The notes: a model not told the origin generated them from the sequence alone. 64,000 bases of DNA from DASVBE01 sp963770375 (GCA_963770375.1 CAVYPM010000028.1:186001-250000), one strand, 5' to 3'; positions 35,608 through 44,915 are shown, numbered from the stretch's first letter. Numbers and translations: made by a program.

Positions 35608-36927
35608 GTGGATCTGCTCCGGAGGGTGGCCGCCCAGGTGGGGCCGGACGTGGCGGTGCTGCGGCGGTCGCGGGAGTTCCGGCTGCTGTTCACCGGGCAG
35701 ACGATGTCCTTCGCGGGCAGCATGATCACTTACGTCGCGATGCCGTATCAGGCTTACCGGCTGAGCGGCTCGTCGCTGGTGGTCGGGCTGCTCAGCGTCA
35801 CCGAGCTGGTGCCGATGGTGGCCGCTGCGCTGCTCGGCGGGGTGCTGGCGGACGCGCTCGACCGGCGGAAGCTGATCATGGTCACCGAGGCCGGGCTGCT
35901 GCCCGGGTCGGTGCTGCTGGCCGTCAACGCGGCCGCGTGGCACCAGCTGTGGCTGCTGTTCGTGCTCGCCGCCGTCTCGGCCGGCCTGTACGGGGTGCAG
36001 CGGCCGTCGCAGGACGCGCTGGTCCCGGCGCTGCTGGAACGGGACGACCTGACCGCCGCGGCCGCGCTGACCGGGGTGCTCGGCAACGTGGCCATGCTGG
36101 CCGGCCCGCTGGCCGGCGGCGGGATCATCGCGCTGGCCGGGCTGCCGGCCGCGTACGCGGCGGACGGCGCCAGCGGCCTGGCCGGGCTGGCCGCGGTCAC
36201 GCTGATGCGCCCGGTGCCGCGGGTCACCCCGGAGGGCCAGCCCGGCTTGCGCGGCCTGGCCGACGGGCTGCGGTACGCCTGGAGCCGCCCCGAGCTCATG
36301 GGCAGCTACCTGATCGACATGGCCGCGATGTTCTTCGGCGCGCCGTACGCGCTGTTCCCGGCTCTGGCCGCGCGGCTCGGCGGGCCGGCCGTGCTCGGCC
36401 TGCTGTACGCCGCCCCGGCGGCCGGCGGCGTGCTGGTCAGCCTGACCAGCGGGTGGACCGCGCGGGTCAGCCGGCACGGCCGGGCCATCGTGCTGGCCGC
36501 CGCGGCCTGGGGAGCCGCGATCGCGCTGCTCGGCTGGGCTCCTGGCCGGTGGTGGGCGGTCGCGGCGCTGGCCGCGGCGGGCGGCGCGGACATGGTCAGC
36601 GCGCTGTTCCGGATGACGCTGTGGAACCAGACGATCCCGGCCGGCCTGCGCGGCCGGCTGGCCGGCCTGGAGATGATCAGCTACACCACCGGCGAGCCGC
36701 TCGGCAGCCTGGAGGCCGGCCTGGCCGCCGCGCTGACCGGGTCGGCCCGGGTGTCGATCGCCTCCGGCGGGATCGCCTGCGTGGCCGCCGCGGCGCTGAT
36801 CACCGTCGCCCTGCCGGGCCTGTGGCGGTACGACGCCCGGAGCCAGCCGGGCGCCGTACCGGGGCGGGAGGATCAGCCGGCCGTGGCGCCCGGGCCCGAA
36901 CCGAGCACCGTCCCGTCCGGGCCGTAG
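35608..36927 (+). CDS. MFS transporter, EntS-like
   Basis: This is a 439-residue membrane protein with about twelve hydrophobic segments. It opens with RRSREFRLLFTGQTMSFAGS and has the MFS loop LADALDRRKLIMVTEA between helices 2 and 3. RPSQDALVPALLERDDLTAA and GRLAGLEMISYTTGEPLG are characteristic of the MFS_3/EntS branch of exporters. The cargo could be a siderophore or a toxic compound. GTG 35608 is used. The last 55 bp overlap the convergent sigma-associated gene. Confidence 0.9.
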   Translation: MDLLRRVAAQVGPDVAVLRRSREFRLLFTGQTMSFAGSMITYVAMPYQAYRLSGSSLVVGLLSVTELVPMVAAALLGGVLADALDRRKLIMVTEAGLLPGSVLLAVNAAAWHQLWLLFVLAAVSAGLYGVQRPSQDALVPALLERDDLTAAAALTGVLGNVAMLAGPLAGGGIIALAGLPAAYAADGASGLAGLAAVTLMRPVPRVTPEGQPGLRGLADGLRYAWSRPELMGSYLIDMAAMFFGAPYALFPALAARLGGPAVLGLLYAAPAAGGVLVSLTSGWTARVSRHGRAIVLAAAAWGAAIALLGWAPGRWWAVAALAAAGGADMVSALFRMTLWNQTIPAGLRGRLAGLEMISYTTGEPLGSLEAGLAAALTGSARVSIASGGIACVAAAALITVALPGLWRYDARSQPGAVPGREDQPAVAPGPEPSTVPSGP

Positions 36928-37969
36928 GCGGTCCAGCCCGCCAGCACTGTGCCGTGCGGCAGGACGAAGCCGTAGAACCGCTCGCCGCCGTAGCCTGCCC
37001 TGGTGGCCACGCGGATCTGCTGGCCGCTGGACAGGTCCAGCTCCACGCTGGCCACCCCGGGGGCGGCGGTGGCCATGTGAACCCCGCCCGGCACGGAGAA
37101 CATCTCATGAGTGAGCTTCCCGGCCTCGATCAGCGGGCGGGTTCCCTCCATGCAGTCGCTACCGCCCGACAGCACGAAGCACCGGCCCCACGGCCCGCTG
37201 TACTCGGTCACCGACCAGCGGTGCCCGTCGGCCGTGCCGGACGCGACCTGGATCACCCGCCGGGGCAGCCCGACCGCGTCGGGCCGCAACCAGTTGCGAG
37301 AATGTGGGATACGAGTCCGGCCCGGGTGCGATGAACGGGATTGCGTACCGGTACACCGCCCGGCCGTCGTAGGCCACCGCCCTGCTGACCCGTGCCTGCA
37401 GCGGCAGCGCGACCGCCACCCAGCGGCTGGCCGTAGACCGCCGACCGGATGCAGGATCAGCCGCTGGCCGTCGGCGAGCAGGACCTCGACGCGGGTCACC
37501 CTGGGCTGCACCGGCCCGCCCAGGACCCGGTAGCCGTGCGTGGCCATGCCGCCCTCCAGGTCGACCGGGCCGATCGGGCGGGCGCTGAGCCCGCAGAACT
37601 GCCCGGCGGCGCCGGCCATCAGGCAGACCTGGCCGTGGCGGGACGTCGGTCACCCGGGCCGACCAGCGCTCGCGGCCGACGGTCCCGGACGCGATCAGGC
37701 CCGCGGGCGCGCCCGGACCGGGCGGGACCACGGTCACCACGGGCGGCGGGGGCCACCGGGGCCTGGGACGGCAGCCGCAGGCCCAGCGAGCTGAACCCGG
37801 CCACGGCGGCTACGGCGGCCAGTGCGGCGGCCGTCGCGCCCGCGATGCGCCGCCGCCGGACCCCGCGGCCGCGCCTGATCACCGCGCCGACCGGGGCTGG
37901 GCCTGGCGTCATCTCGTCCAGGACGGCGCTCAGGCGCTGGCGCAGTTCCTGCTCGGCGCTGGTGCTCAT
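36873..37969 (-). CDS. Membrane-anchored sigma-associated protein, frame broken
   Basis: ATG 37969 overlaps the sigma factor stop (ATGA). A charged cytoplasmic segment (EQELRQRLSAVLDEMTPGPAP) is followed by one membrane helix (IAGATAAALAAVAAVAGFS). A long extracellular part follows, with DLEGGMATHGYRVLGGP, VTEYSGPWGRCFVLSGGSDC and YGGERFYGFVLPHGTVLAG. The frame changes at about 37735, 37625, 37430 and 37300. Position and topology fit an anti-sigma factor or sensor, but no known anti-sigma motif is seen. The extracellular sequence is unrecognised. Confidence 0.6.
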
Positions 37970-38469
37970 CGCAGTTCCCCTTCCGCCAGCTCCGGGCTGA
38001 GCCGCAGTTTGGCCAGGCCGCGGGCGGCCTGGCTCTTCACGTTGCCGACCGAGCAGCCAAGCGCGGCGGCCACCTGCGGCTCGGTGAGGTCCAGCCAGTA
38101 GCGCAGCACGACTACCGCACGCTGGCCGGCCGGCAGCGCTGCCATCGCGGCCATTAAGGCCGAGCGGTCATCCCGCGCGCCGGTCGGGTCCGGCGTGCCG
38201 GGATCGGGCAGGTCGGCGGTGAGCTGCTCGGCGACCCGCCGGCTGCGGAAACGGGTCCGGTTCGCGTTGAGCAGGATCCGGCGCACGTAGGCGTCCGGGT
38301 CGTCGGCCCGGCGGACCCGCGGCCAGGACGCGTACGCCCGGGCCAGCGCGGTCTGGGCCAGGTCCTCGGCCGCCTGCGGGTCGCCGGTCAGCCCGTAGCC
38401 CAGCCGCACCAGACCGGGCCAGCGGGCGGACATGAAGTCACCGAACTCGGTGTCAGCAGCGGCGTCCAT
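37966..38469 (-). CDS. ECF sigma factor, SigE family
   Basis: The 167-residue protein has region 2 (FMSARWPGLVRLGYGLTGD and QAAEDLAQTALARAYASW) and region 4 (ALPAGQRAVVVLRYWLDLTE, AAALGCSVGNVKSQAARG). It belongs to the actinobacterial SigE-like/SigM group (TIGR02983-type), distinct from M. tuberculosis SigE. ATG 38469 was chosen to match family length. It is coupled by a 4-bp overlap to the membrane protein gene, its likely regulator. Confidence 0.92.
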   Translation of the reverse strand: MDAAADTEFGDFMSARWPGLVRLGYGLTGDPQAAEDLAQTALARAYASWPRVRRADDPDAYVRRILLNANRTRFRSRRVAEQLTADLPDPGTPDPTGARDDRSALMAAMAALPAGQRAVVVLRYWLDLTEPQVAAALGCSVGNVKSQAARGLAKLRLSPELAEGELR

Positions 38470-38590
38470 GGCACCTCCCTCACCCGGACAGACCACCGGA
38501 GGGGGACCGGTGGTTGCATGGCGAGGCTAGGCTCTGGCGCCAGTGTCCCTTGCGGGCAAGGCGTTCTGGTAGGCCGTGCTTTCTGGTAAA

Positions 38591-39976
38591 TCAGTGGGCG
38601 GCACCCACGGCGGCCTGGGTTTCCTGGCCGGCCCGGCTGCGCCACCAGTCCTGGCCCTCGGCGGGCAGCGGGTAGATCGGGTCGTAGTAGGAGTACTCGC
38701 GGTCCAGGGCCAGCGCGTCGTCGGCCTCCACCCCGGTCCGGTAGTTCTTGGTCCAGTAGGAGATCCCGCGGACCGTGTCGTACCGGCTGACCTGGTGCAC
38801 CCAGCGCTTGCCCACGTACGGCACGTCGCAGATGATCCGCGGGGTGGCGAACCCGGGCAGGTAGCCCATGATCTTGTGCTGCAGCTGCTGGGCCTCACCG
38901 AGCGTGAGCCGCCAGTGCTCGCTGTTCGGGATCATGTCGCACAGGTAGAAGTAGTAGGGCATGATCCGGGCCTCATCCAGCAGCGCGAAGCTCAGGTCGA
39001 GCAGCTGGGCCGGGCTGTCGTTGACCCCGCGCATGAGCACGCCCTGGTTCCGCACGTCCCTGATGCCGGTGTCCAGCATGGCCTTGGCCGCCCTGGCCAC
39101 CGCCGGGGTGAGCGACTGGGCCGCGTTGACGTGGGTGTGGATGGCGATGCTGACGTCGCGCTGCCGGGCGGTGGCGGCCAGCCGCTCCATGCCGGCCCGC
39201 ACCTCGTCCGACAGCCAGTACTGGGGCAGCCCCATCAGCGCCTTGGTGGCCAGCCGGATGTCCCTGATGCTGTCGATCTCCATCAGCTTGCTGACGAAGT
39301 CCTCGAGCCGCGGCCAGGGCAGGTTGGCGACGTCGCCGCCGGAGACGACGACGTCCCGCACCCCGGGGGTGGCCCGCAGGTAGTCCAGCATCGCGCCCAG
39401 CCGGTCGTCCCTGGCCAGGCCGAACTTGTGCTTGGCCACCACGGGCGTGGGGTTGCCGACCAGGTCCATCCGGGTGCAGTGGCCGCAGTACTGCGGGCAG
39501 GTGGGCAGCACCTCGGCCAGCACCTTGGTCGGGTAGCGGTGGGTCAGCCCCTCGACCGCCCACATCTCCGCCTCGTGCAGCGAGTCGCGGGACGCCTCGG
39601 GATGCGACGGCCAGTCCGTCCGGCGGTCGCTGAACACCGGGATCATGTACCGGCGGACCGGGTCGGCGTACAGGGCCTCGGTGAACCCGGCCGACGACGG
39701 CGCGAGCCCGGGCACCATCGTGTTCACCATCTGCGGCGGGACCAGCATGGACATCGTGGCCCGCTCGCGCTGGTCGCGCTCCAGGTCGGCGCAGAACGCC
39801 TCGCCCAGGCCGTCGCCCAGCACCTGGCGCAGCTGGCGAATATTCTTCACGCAGTGTGCCCGCTGCCACTGCGGCGAGGCCCACTCCTGCTCGGTCACCC
39901 CGGCCCAGCCGGGGAACCGGCGCCAGTCCGGCTCGTGCAGCTCCCGGCGCTGGTAGGAGTATGGCTGTTCAAGCAT
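38591..39976 (-). CDS. kamA: Lysine 2,3-aminomutase
   Basis: This is a radical SAM, PLP-dependent enzyme of 461 residues that converts L-lysine to L-beta-lysine. The cluster motif is CPQYCGHC (Cys160, Cys164, Cys167). VVVSGGDVANLPW and IHTHVNAAQSLTP are SAM- and substrate-binding blocks. RNQGVLMRGVNDSPAQ and YYFYLCDMIPNSEHWR are typical of KamA. The adjacent kdd-kamD-kamE-kal genes make beta-lysine fermentation-type catabolism the likely role rather than beta-lysine antibiotic building. It is divergent from kdd. Confidence 0.93.
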   Translation of the reverse strand: MLEQPYSYQRRELHEPDWRRFPGWAGVTEQEWASPQWQRAHCVKNIRQLRQVLGDGLGEAFCADLERDQRERATMSMLVPPQMVNTMVPGLAPSSAGFTEALYADPVRRYMIPVFSDRRTDWPSHPEASRDSLHEAEMWAVEGLTHRYPTKVLAEVLPTCPQYCGHCTRMDLVGNPTPVVAKHKFGLARDDRLGAMLDYLRATPGVRDVVVSGGDVANLPWPRLEDFVSKLMEIDSIRDIRLATKALMGLPQYWLSDEVRAGMERLAATARQRDVSIAIHTHVNAAQSLTPAVARAAKAMLDTGIRDVRNQGVLMRGVNDSPAQLLDLSFALLDEARIMPYYFYLCDMIPNSEHWRLTLGEAQQLQHKIMGYLPGFATPRIICDVPYVGKRWVHQVSRYDTVRGISYWTKNYRTGVEADDALALDREYSYYDPIYPLPAEGQDWWRSRAGQETQAAVGAAH

Positions 39977-40013
39977 CGCGGCACCTGCCCCTCGTTCATG
40001 GCCGTCCCAGGAA

Positions 40014-40066
40014 AGATACCCGTGGTTTCAGTAAGTCACGCAAGAAGCTACTGTCAGTAGGTATCT
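40014..40066. promoter_or_regulatory. Nested inverted repeats between kamA and kdd
   Basis: In the 132-bp divergent spacer a perfect 13-base palindrome, CTACTGTCAGTAG, lies at 40048-40060. A second pair, AGATACC (40014-40020) and GGTATCT (40060-40066), is a perfect 7-base inverted repeat spaced by 39 bp and overlapping the first. TATCTG could also serve as a -10 element for kdd. Both make plausible operator sites for a regulator of the lysine genes. No regulator gene is adjacent. Confidence 0.5.
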
Positions 40067-40108
40067 GAGCAGGAGAATCTATCGGCCAGATCCAGCTACG
40101 AGAGAGGA

Positions 40109-41227
40109 TTGACCGAGTTGACCCGATCAGGAACAGATACCGGGTCTGCGCTGGGACTGCACCGGGTCGCTGAACCGGCCGGAGTGCTGCCCCAGGCGGC
40201 CTGGCGGCTGGACCCCAGCCCGGCCCTCGCGCCGGACGAGGTACGGGTCACGGTTGACCGGCTGAACCTCGACGCCGCATCGTTCCGCCAGCTCACCGAG
40301 GACCACGGGGGAGACGGCGCGGCCGTGCGGGCCGCGGTCGCCGGGATCATCGCCCGCCGCGGCAAGATGCACAACCCGGTCACCGGTTCTGGCGGCATGC
40401 TCACCGGGGTGGTCGACGAGGTGGGCCCGGACTCGCCGCTGGGCCTGAAGCCCGGCGACCGGATCGCCACCCTGGTCTCCCTCAGCCTGACCCCGCTGGC
40501 CATCACCGACGGCCTGGCCCGCTGGGACGGCCGGTCGGAGCAGGTGCCCTGCGCGGGCCACGCGATCCTGTTCGGCCGGTCCATCGCCGCCGTGCTGCCC
40601 GATGACCTGCCGGTGCCGCTGTCCCTGGCCGTGCTCGACGTGTGCGGCGCGCCCGCGCTGACCGACCGGGTGGTCAGGGCCGCGGCGCAGGCCGGGGGCG
40701 GGGCCGGGCCGGTCACCGCGATCCTGGGCGCGGCGGGCAAGAGCGGGTCGCTGTCCGCGGCGGCCGCCCGCCGGGCCGGCGCGGCCACGGTCATCGGGGT
40801 GGTCAGGGACGAGGCGGAGGCCGCCGCGCTGGCCCGGGCCGGGGTCGCCGACCAGATCACGGTGGCCGACGCGCGCGACCCGGTGGCCACCGCGGCCGCG
40901 GTGACCGCGGCCGGCGGCCCGGCCGGGGTCACGATCGTCTGCGTGGACGTGCCCGGCTGCGAGGGCGGTGCGCTGCTGTCCACCGCCCAGGGCGGTACCG
41001 TGATCTTCTTCTCCATGGCCACCTCGTTCACCGCCGCCGCGCTGGGGGCCGAGGGCCTGGCCGCGGATGCGACCATGCTGGTCGGCAACGGGTACGTACC
41101 AGGTCATGCGGAGCTGGCCCTGAACCTGATCCGCGCGGAGCCCGGCGTCCGCGCGATGTTCGAGGCCAGGCTCGACGAGCACGAGGGCCGTCCGGGCCGG
41201 CCCGGGAAGGACACCGATGTCCGCTGA
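40109..41227 (+). CDS. kdd: L-erythro-3,5-diaminohexanoate dehydrogenase
   Basis: The 372-residue protein resembles zinc-free alcohol dehydrogenase-like enzymes. VTAILGAAGKSGSLSAAAAR forms the nucleotide-binding turn and GALLSTAQGGTVIFFSMATS follows. The start region AWRLDPSPALAPDEVRVTVDRLNLDAASFRQL matches Kdd proteins in halves. Kdd oxidises 3,5-diaminohexanoate to 3-keto-5-aminohexanoate with NAD(P). It starts at TTG 40109, or better-spaced TTG 40118 after AGAGAGGA. It overlaps kamD by 11 bp. Confidence 0.9.
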   Translation: MTELTRSGTDTGSALGLHRVAEPAGVLPQAAWRLDPSPALAPDEVRVTVDRLNLDAASFRQLTEDHGGDGAAVRAAVAGIIARRGKMHNPVTGSGGMLTGVVDEVGPDSPLGLKPGDRIATLVSLSLTPLAITDGLARWDGRSEQVPCAGHAILFGRSIAAVLPDDLPVPLSLAVLDVCGAPALTDRVVRAAAQAGGGAGPVTAILGAAGKSGSLSAAAARRAGAATVIGVVRDEAEAAALARAGVADQITVADARDPVATAAAVTAAGGPAGVTIVCVDVPGCEGGALLSTAQGGTVIFFSMATSFTAAALGAEGLAADATMLVGNGYVPGHAELALNLIRAEPGVRAMFEARLDEHEGRPGRPGKDTDVR

Positions 41228-42824
41228 CGCGCTGCACCCCGGGCCGGGCGCCAGCCTGCTGGGCCTGGACCCGGCCATGGTGGCGCAGGCCCGTGAGCTG
41301 GCCCGGCGGGCCGGGCAGCCGATCGTCGAGCTGGCCCGGACGCACACGACCGTGTCGGTGGAGCGCGCCGTGCTCCGGCTGGCCGGCCTGGACGGTGCGG
41401 ACGACGAGGGCATGCCGTGGGTGAACCGGCTGGCCGACGCGGTGCGGGAATCCGCCGGCCTCGAGCACGGGATCGCGCTGCCCGCCTGGGACGCCCTGCT
41501 CACCGGCGGCTACCCGTCGCTGGCCGCGCTCGCCGCCGCCGCGGCGGCCGGCACGGTCAAGTTCCGCATCCCCGAGGGCCGCGACGCCGCCGCGGCCACC
41601 GGGGCCGCCCGGGCCGCACTGGCCGCCGGGTTCGCCCGGATCGACGCCCGCCGGGCCGAGCGGGACGCGATGATCAGCGCCACCGGCGACCCGCCGAAGC
41701 CGTGGATCTACCTGATCGTGGCCACCGGTGACATCTACGAGGACATCCCGCAGGCGCAGGCCGCCGCGCGGGAGGGCGCCGACGTCATCGCGGTGATCCG
41801 GTCCACCGGGCAGTCGCTGCTGGACTACGTGCCCGAGGGCGCGACCCGGGAGGGCTACGCCGGCACCTATGCGACCAGGGAGAACTTCCGGCTGATGCGG
41901 GCCGCGCTGGACGAGACATCCCGCGAGCTGGGCCGCTACGTCCGGCTGACCAACTACGCGTCCGGACTGTGCATGCCGGAGATCGCCGCGCTGGCCGGGC
42001 TCGAGCGCCTCGACATGATGCTCAACGACTGCATGTACGGCATCATCTTCCGCGACATCAACCCCCGCCGGACCTTCATCGACCAGCGGTTCTCCCGCCA
42101 GGTGCACGCCCGGGCCGGGATCATCATCAACACCGGCGAGGATAATTACCTGACCACTGCGGACGCCGTGGACGCGGCGCACACCGTGGTGGTCAGCCAG
42201 CTGCTGAACGAGTTCTTCGCCCGCGAAGCCGGCCTGCCCGACGGCCAGATCGGCCTGGGCCACGCGTTCGAGATCAACCCGGACGTGCCCGACTCGTTCC
42301 TGCTCGAGCTGGCCCACGCCCAGCTGGTCCGCGAGCTGTTCCCGGACGCGCCGCTGAAGTACATGCCGCCGACCAAGCACATGACCGGCAACGTCTTCGC
42401 CGGCTACCTGCTGGACGCGTTCTTCAACCTGGCCGGGGTGATGACCGGCCAGTCGATCCTGCTGATCGGGATGATGACCGAGGGCATCCACACCCCGTTC
42501 CTGGCCGACCGCGACCTGGCCCTGGAGAACGTCAACTACGTGCGGCGGGCGGCCGGCGGCCTGGCCGGCAGCTTCCGGCCGGAGCCGGGCGGCTTCATCG
42601 CCCGGCGGGCCCAGGAGGTGCTCGGCGAGGCGGTCGGGCTGCTGTCGCGGATCGGCGACGAGGGGCTGCTCACCGCCATCGGCCGGGGCACGTTCGGGGT
42701 GACCAGCCGCCCGGCCGACGGCGGCCGCGGCCTGGACGGCGTGATCGCCAGGGCGCCGGGGTACTTCAACCCGGCGACCGAGATCATGGACACCGGCACG
42801 GAGGGACCCGGGGAGGCCCGATGA
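41217..42824 (+). CDS. kamD: Lysine 5,6-aminomutase alpha subunit
   Basis: This 535-residue subunit forms, with KamE, the B12- and PLP-dependent enzyme that moves the terminal amino group of beta-lysine to C5. Family blocks are YVRLTNYASGLCMPEIAALA, MMLNDCMYGIIFRDINPRR, FIDQRFSRQVHARAGIIINT and PPTKHMTGNVFAGYLLDAFF. The order and overlaps (11 bp with kdd, 4 bp with kamE) mark a tight operon. The frame is intact. Confidence 0.94.
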   Translation: MSADALHPGPGASLLGLDPAMVAQARELARRAGQPIVELARTHTTVSVERAVLRLAGLDGADDEGMPWVNRLADAVRESAGLEHGIALPAWDALLTGGYPSLAALAAAAAAGTVKFRIPEGRDAAAATGAARAALAAGFARIDARRAERDAMISATGDPPKPWIYLIVATGDIYEDIPQAQAAAREGADVIAVIRSTGQSLLDYVPEGATREGYAGTYATRENFRLMRAALDETSRELGRYVRLTNYASGLCMPEIAALAGLERLDMMLNDCMYGIIFRDINPRRTFIDQRFSRQVHARAGIIINTGEDNYLTTADAVDAAHTVVVSQLLNEFFAREAGLPDGQIGLGHAFEINPDVPDSFLLELAHAQLVRELFPDAPLKYMPPTKHMTGNVFAGYLLDAFFNLAGVMTGQSILLIGMMTEGIHTPFLADRDLALENVNYVRRAAGGLAGSFRPEPGGFIARRAQEVLGEAVGLLSRIGDEGLLTAIGRGTFGVTSRPADGGRGLDGVIARAPGYFNPATEIMDTGTEGPGEAR

Positions 42825-43660
42825 CCACAGCGAGCGCAGGGCCGTCTCTCAGCGGCCCGGAGCGAGCCAGCCAGCACAGCGATCAGGACCGGAAGATCGT
42901 CCGGCCGTACGGTGACACCACCGGCGACGGCCGGGTCCAGCTGTCGTTCACCCTGCCGGTGCCGTACGGCACCAGCGAGCAGCGGGCCCGGGCCGAGGGC
43001 GCGGCCCTGCAGCTGGCCGCCAAGATGGGCATGGACCCGGCCATGGTGGTGCACGCCAAGGGCATGGGACCGGACTTCACGTTCTTCATCGTCTACGGAC
43101 GGGTCGCCCACCTGGTCGACCTGTCCGAAGTGATCGTGGCCGAGCGGGAGTTCCCGCTGCTCCCGGCGGCCGAGATCAACCTGCGGATCCGCAGTGCCCT
43201 GGGCCGCAAGCTGGTCGTGGTGGGCGCGTGCATCGGCACCGACGCGCACACCGTGGGCATCGACGCGATCCTCAACGTGAAGGGCCACGCGGGCGAGAAG
43301 GGCCTGGAGTACTACCGGGAGATGCGCATCGTGAACCTGGGCGCCCAGGTGGCCGTGCCCGACCTGGTGGCCAGGGCCCGGGCCGAGCAGGCCGACGCGG
43401 TGCTGGTCAGCCAGGTGGTCACGCAGCGCGACGCGCACCTGAACAACACCAGGGAGATGGCCGCGGCGTTCCGCGCAGCCGGGCCGCCGCAGCCGCTGCT
43501 GGTGGTCGGCGGGCCGCGGTTCGCCCCCGGCACCGAAGCCGGGCTCGGCGTGGACAAGATCTTCGGCAAGGGCACAGGACCCGGCGAGGTGGCCAGCTAC
43601 CTTGCGCACGCGCTGGCTCCCCAGCCGGTGCTGGCGGGAGCGGCAGCCGGTGACAGCTGA
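42821..43660 (+). CDS. kamE: Lysine 5,6-aminomutase beta subunit
   Basis: The 279-residue subunit binds cobalamin through the base-off motif Asp-x-His-x-x-Gly in GTDAHTVGID (Asp141, His143, Gly146). Lys154 lies 11 residues after His143, matching the position of the PLP-binding Lys of the characterised enzyme. VLVSQVVTQRDAHLNNT and LLVVGGPRFAPG belong to the Rossmann-like B12 domain. It starts inside the kamD stop (ATGA) and overlaps kal by 11 bp. Confidence 0.94.
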   Translation: MTTASAGPSLSGPERASQHSDQDRKIVRPYGDTTGDGRVQLSFTLPVPYGTSEQRARAEGAALQLAAKMGMDPAMVVHAKGMGPDFTFFIVYGRVAHLVDLSEVIVAEREFPLLPAAEINLRIRSALGRKLVVVGACIGTDAHTVGIDAILNVKGHAGEKGLEYYREMRIVNLGAQVAVPDLVARARAEQADAVLVSQVVTQRDAHLNNTREMAAAFRAAGPPQPLLVVGGPRFAPGTEAGLGVDKIFGKGTGPGEVASYLAHALAPQPVLAGAAAGDS

Positions 43661-44063
43661 AACCGGGAGCGGCCCGTCGGTGGGGCTGACCGTCACGCAC
43701 CGCCGGTACGTTCCCTACAGCCACGCGCACTACGGCGGCAGCCTGGTTGACGGCGCGTACGTGCTCGGCCTGTTCGGCGACGTGGCCACCGAGCTGTGCA
43801 TCCGCAGCGACGGCGACGAGGGGCTGTTCGCGGCGTACTCCAGCGTGCAGTTCCGGGCCCCGGTGCGGGCCGGCGACGTGCTCGAGGTCACCGCCACGGT
43901 GACCAGAGTGGGCCGGCGCAGCCGCGAGGTGGCCTTCGAGGCCCGGGTCTGCTGCCGGTCAGAACCGCAGCGCGGGCCGTCCGCGGCCCAGGTGCTGGCC
44001 GAGCCGGTGGTGGCGGTCACCGCGGCGGGCACAGTCGTCGTCCCGCCCGCCGCACCGGCCTAG
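43650..44063 (+). CDS. kal: 3-aminobutyryl-CoA ammonia-lyase (hotdog fold)
   Basis: The 137-residue protein has SHAHYGGSLVDGAYVLGLFG, DVATELCIRSDGDEGLF and PVRAGDVLEVTATV, a close match to Kal of lysine-fermenting clostridia. Kal removes ammonia from 3-aminobutyryl-CoA to give crotonyl-CoA. The preceding step, by the cleavage enzyme Kce, has no gene in this window. GTG 43650 overlaps kamE. The TAG stop shares the bases CTAG with the stop of the convergent gene. Confidence 0.88.
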   Translation: MTAETGSGPSVGLTVTHRRYVPYSHAHYGGSLVDGAYVLGLFGDVATELCIRSDGDEGLFAAYSSVQFRAPVRAGDVLEVTATVTRVGRRSREVAFEARVCCRSEPQRGPSAAQVLAEPVVAVTAAGTVVVPPAAPA

Positions 44064-44822
44064 CGGTCACCCCCGAGCTGGGCGATCCACGCCTCGGTGA
44101 CCACCAGGCCCTCGATCTCCCGGTCGCTGTCCGGCCGCTTTTCCCGGGCCCGCCGGGCCGGGGCAGGCCCGGGCAGCTCCCGGGGCCGGGCCGGAAGCGC
44201 CGCCCGCCCGGCGGGCCTCCGGCCGGCCGGGAGACGCCCGGGGCCGGGGTGGTGGTCAGCCGCAGGGCCAGGGCCGGGCACATCTCCACCGCCTGGGCCG
44301 CCTGGCTGGTCAGCCACGGCGGCACCGGCATGTCCAGGAAATCCGGGTAGCCCTGCCCGTCCAGCTGGACCAGCTCGGGCACCAGGTGCGCGCACAGGCC
44401 GTGCCCGGCGCACCGGGTCCAGTCCACGGTCAGCCGCTGTTCCTGCCCGTCCTGGGACAGCGGCAGCAGCCCGCGGGTGTCCCGGCCGCAGGTGCCCCGC
44501 AGCAGGTGCGCGGCCAGGTCGTCGGTGAACACCTCGAGCGCGGAGGACACGAACCGGAACACGCCGTCCGGATGCGCGCAGGCGCCGCGGCCGCGCACCC
44601 CGGCGGCGGCGCGGCGGGCCGTGTCCAGCGCGCTCACCCCGCCCGAGCCCTGCACCAGCGCGGCCAGCGAGCGGGCGATCGCGGGCAGCCCGAGCATGCA
44701 CGGGCCGCACTGGCCGGAGGACTCCTTGGCCAGGTAGGCGGTGACCCGGGCGACCTCGCCGAGCGGGCAGGTGCCCGGGTCCAGCGGCAGCACGATGCCC
44801 GCGCCGAGCGAGCCGCCCGCGG
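44060..44822 (-). pseudogene. NuoF-type flavoprotein C-terminus fused to ferredoxin, 5' part missing
   Basis: The readable protein starts inside a NuoF-like module (AAAGGSLGAGIVLPLDPGTC). It has the 4Fe-4S binding block ESSGQCGPCMLGLPAIARSL with a later Cys in GRGACAHPDG. A small ferredoxin domain follows, with DWTRCAGHGLCAHLVPEL and AVEMCPALALRL. The N-terminal FMN- and NADH-binding part, about 250-300 residues, is absent. Immediately upstream is repeat copy E, then the end of the acs gene. A one-base frame change near 44200 leads to a natural end, REIEGLVVTEAWIAQLGGDR. It may once have supplied electrons to a partner such as KamA; as it stands it should not take electrons from NADH. Confidence 0.7.
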
Positions 44823-44915
44823 CGGCGAGCGCTGCTCGACCGAACGAAGGAGCGCCGACCGCTCGCCGGGAAAACAGCGTCGCGGCCCTCCGCGAGCTGG
44901 GGCCCTTCGGGCCCG
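44823..44915 (+). repeat. Palindromic intergenic repeat, copy E (left half missing)
   Basis: It starts at GGCGAGCG, the end of the left inner arm, and keeps the right half: GGAGCGCCGACCGCTCGCCG, GGAAAACAGCG and CCGCGAGCTGG. The final part, GGGCCCTTCGGGCCC, is a perfect stem with a TTCG-type loop and replaces the usual GCCGGC hairpin. The right end touches the TAA stop of acs. The left end meets the broken NuoF-type gene. Confidence 0.78.
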
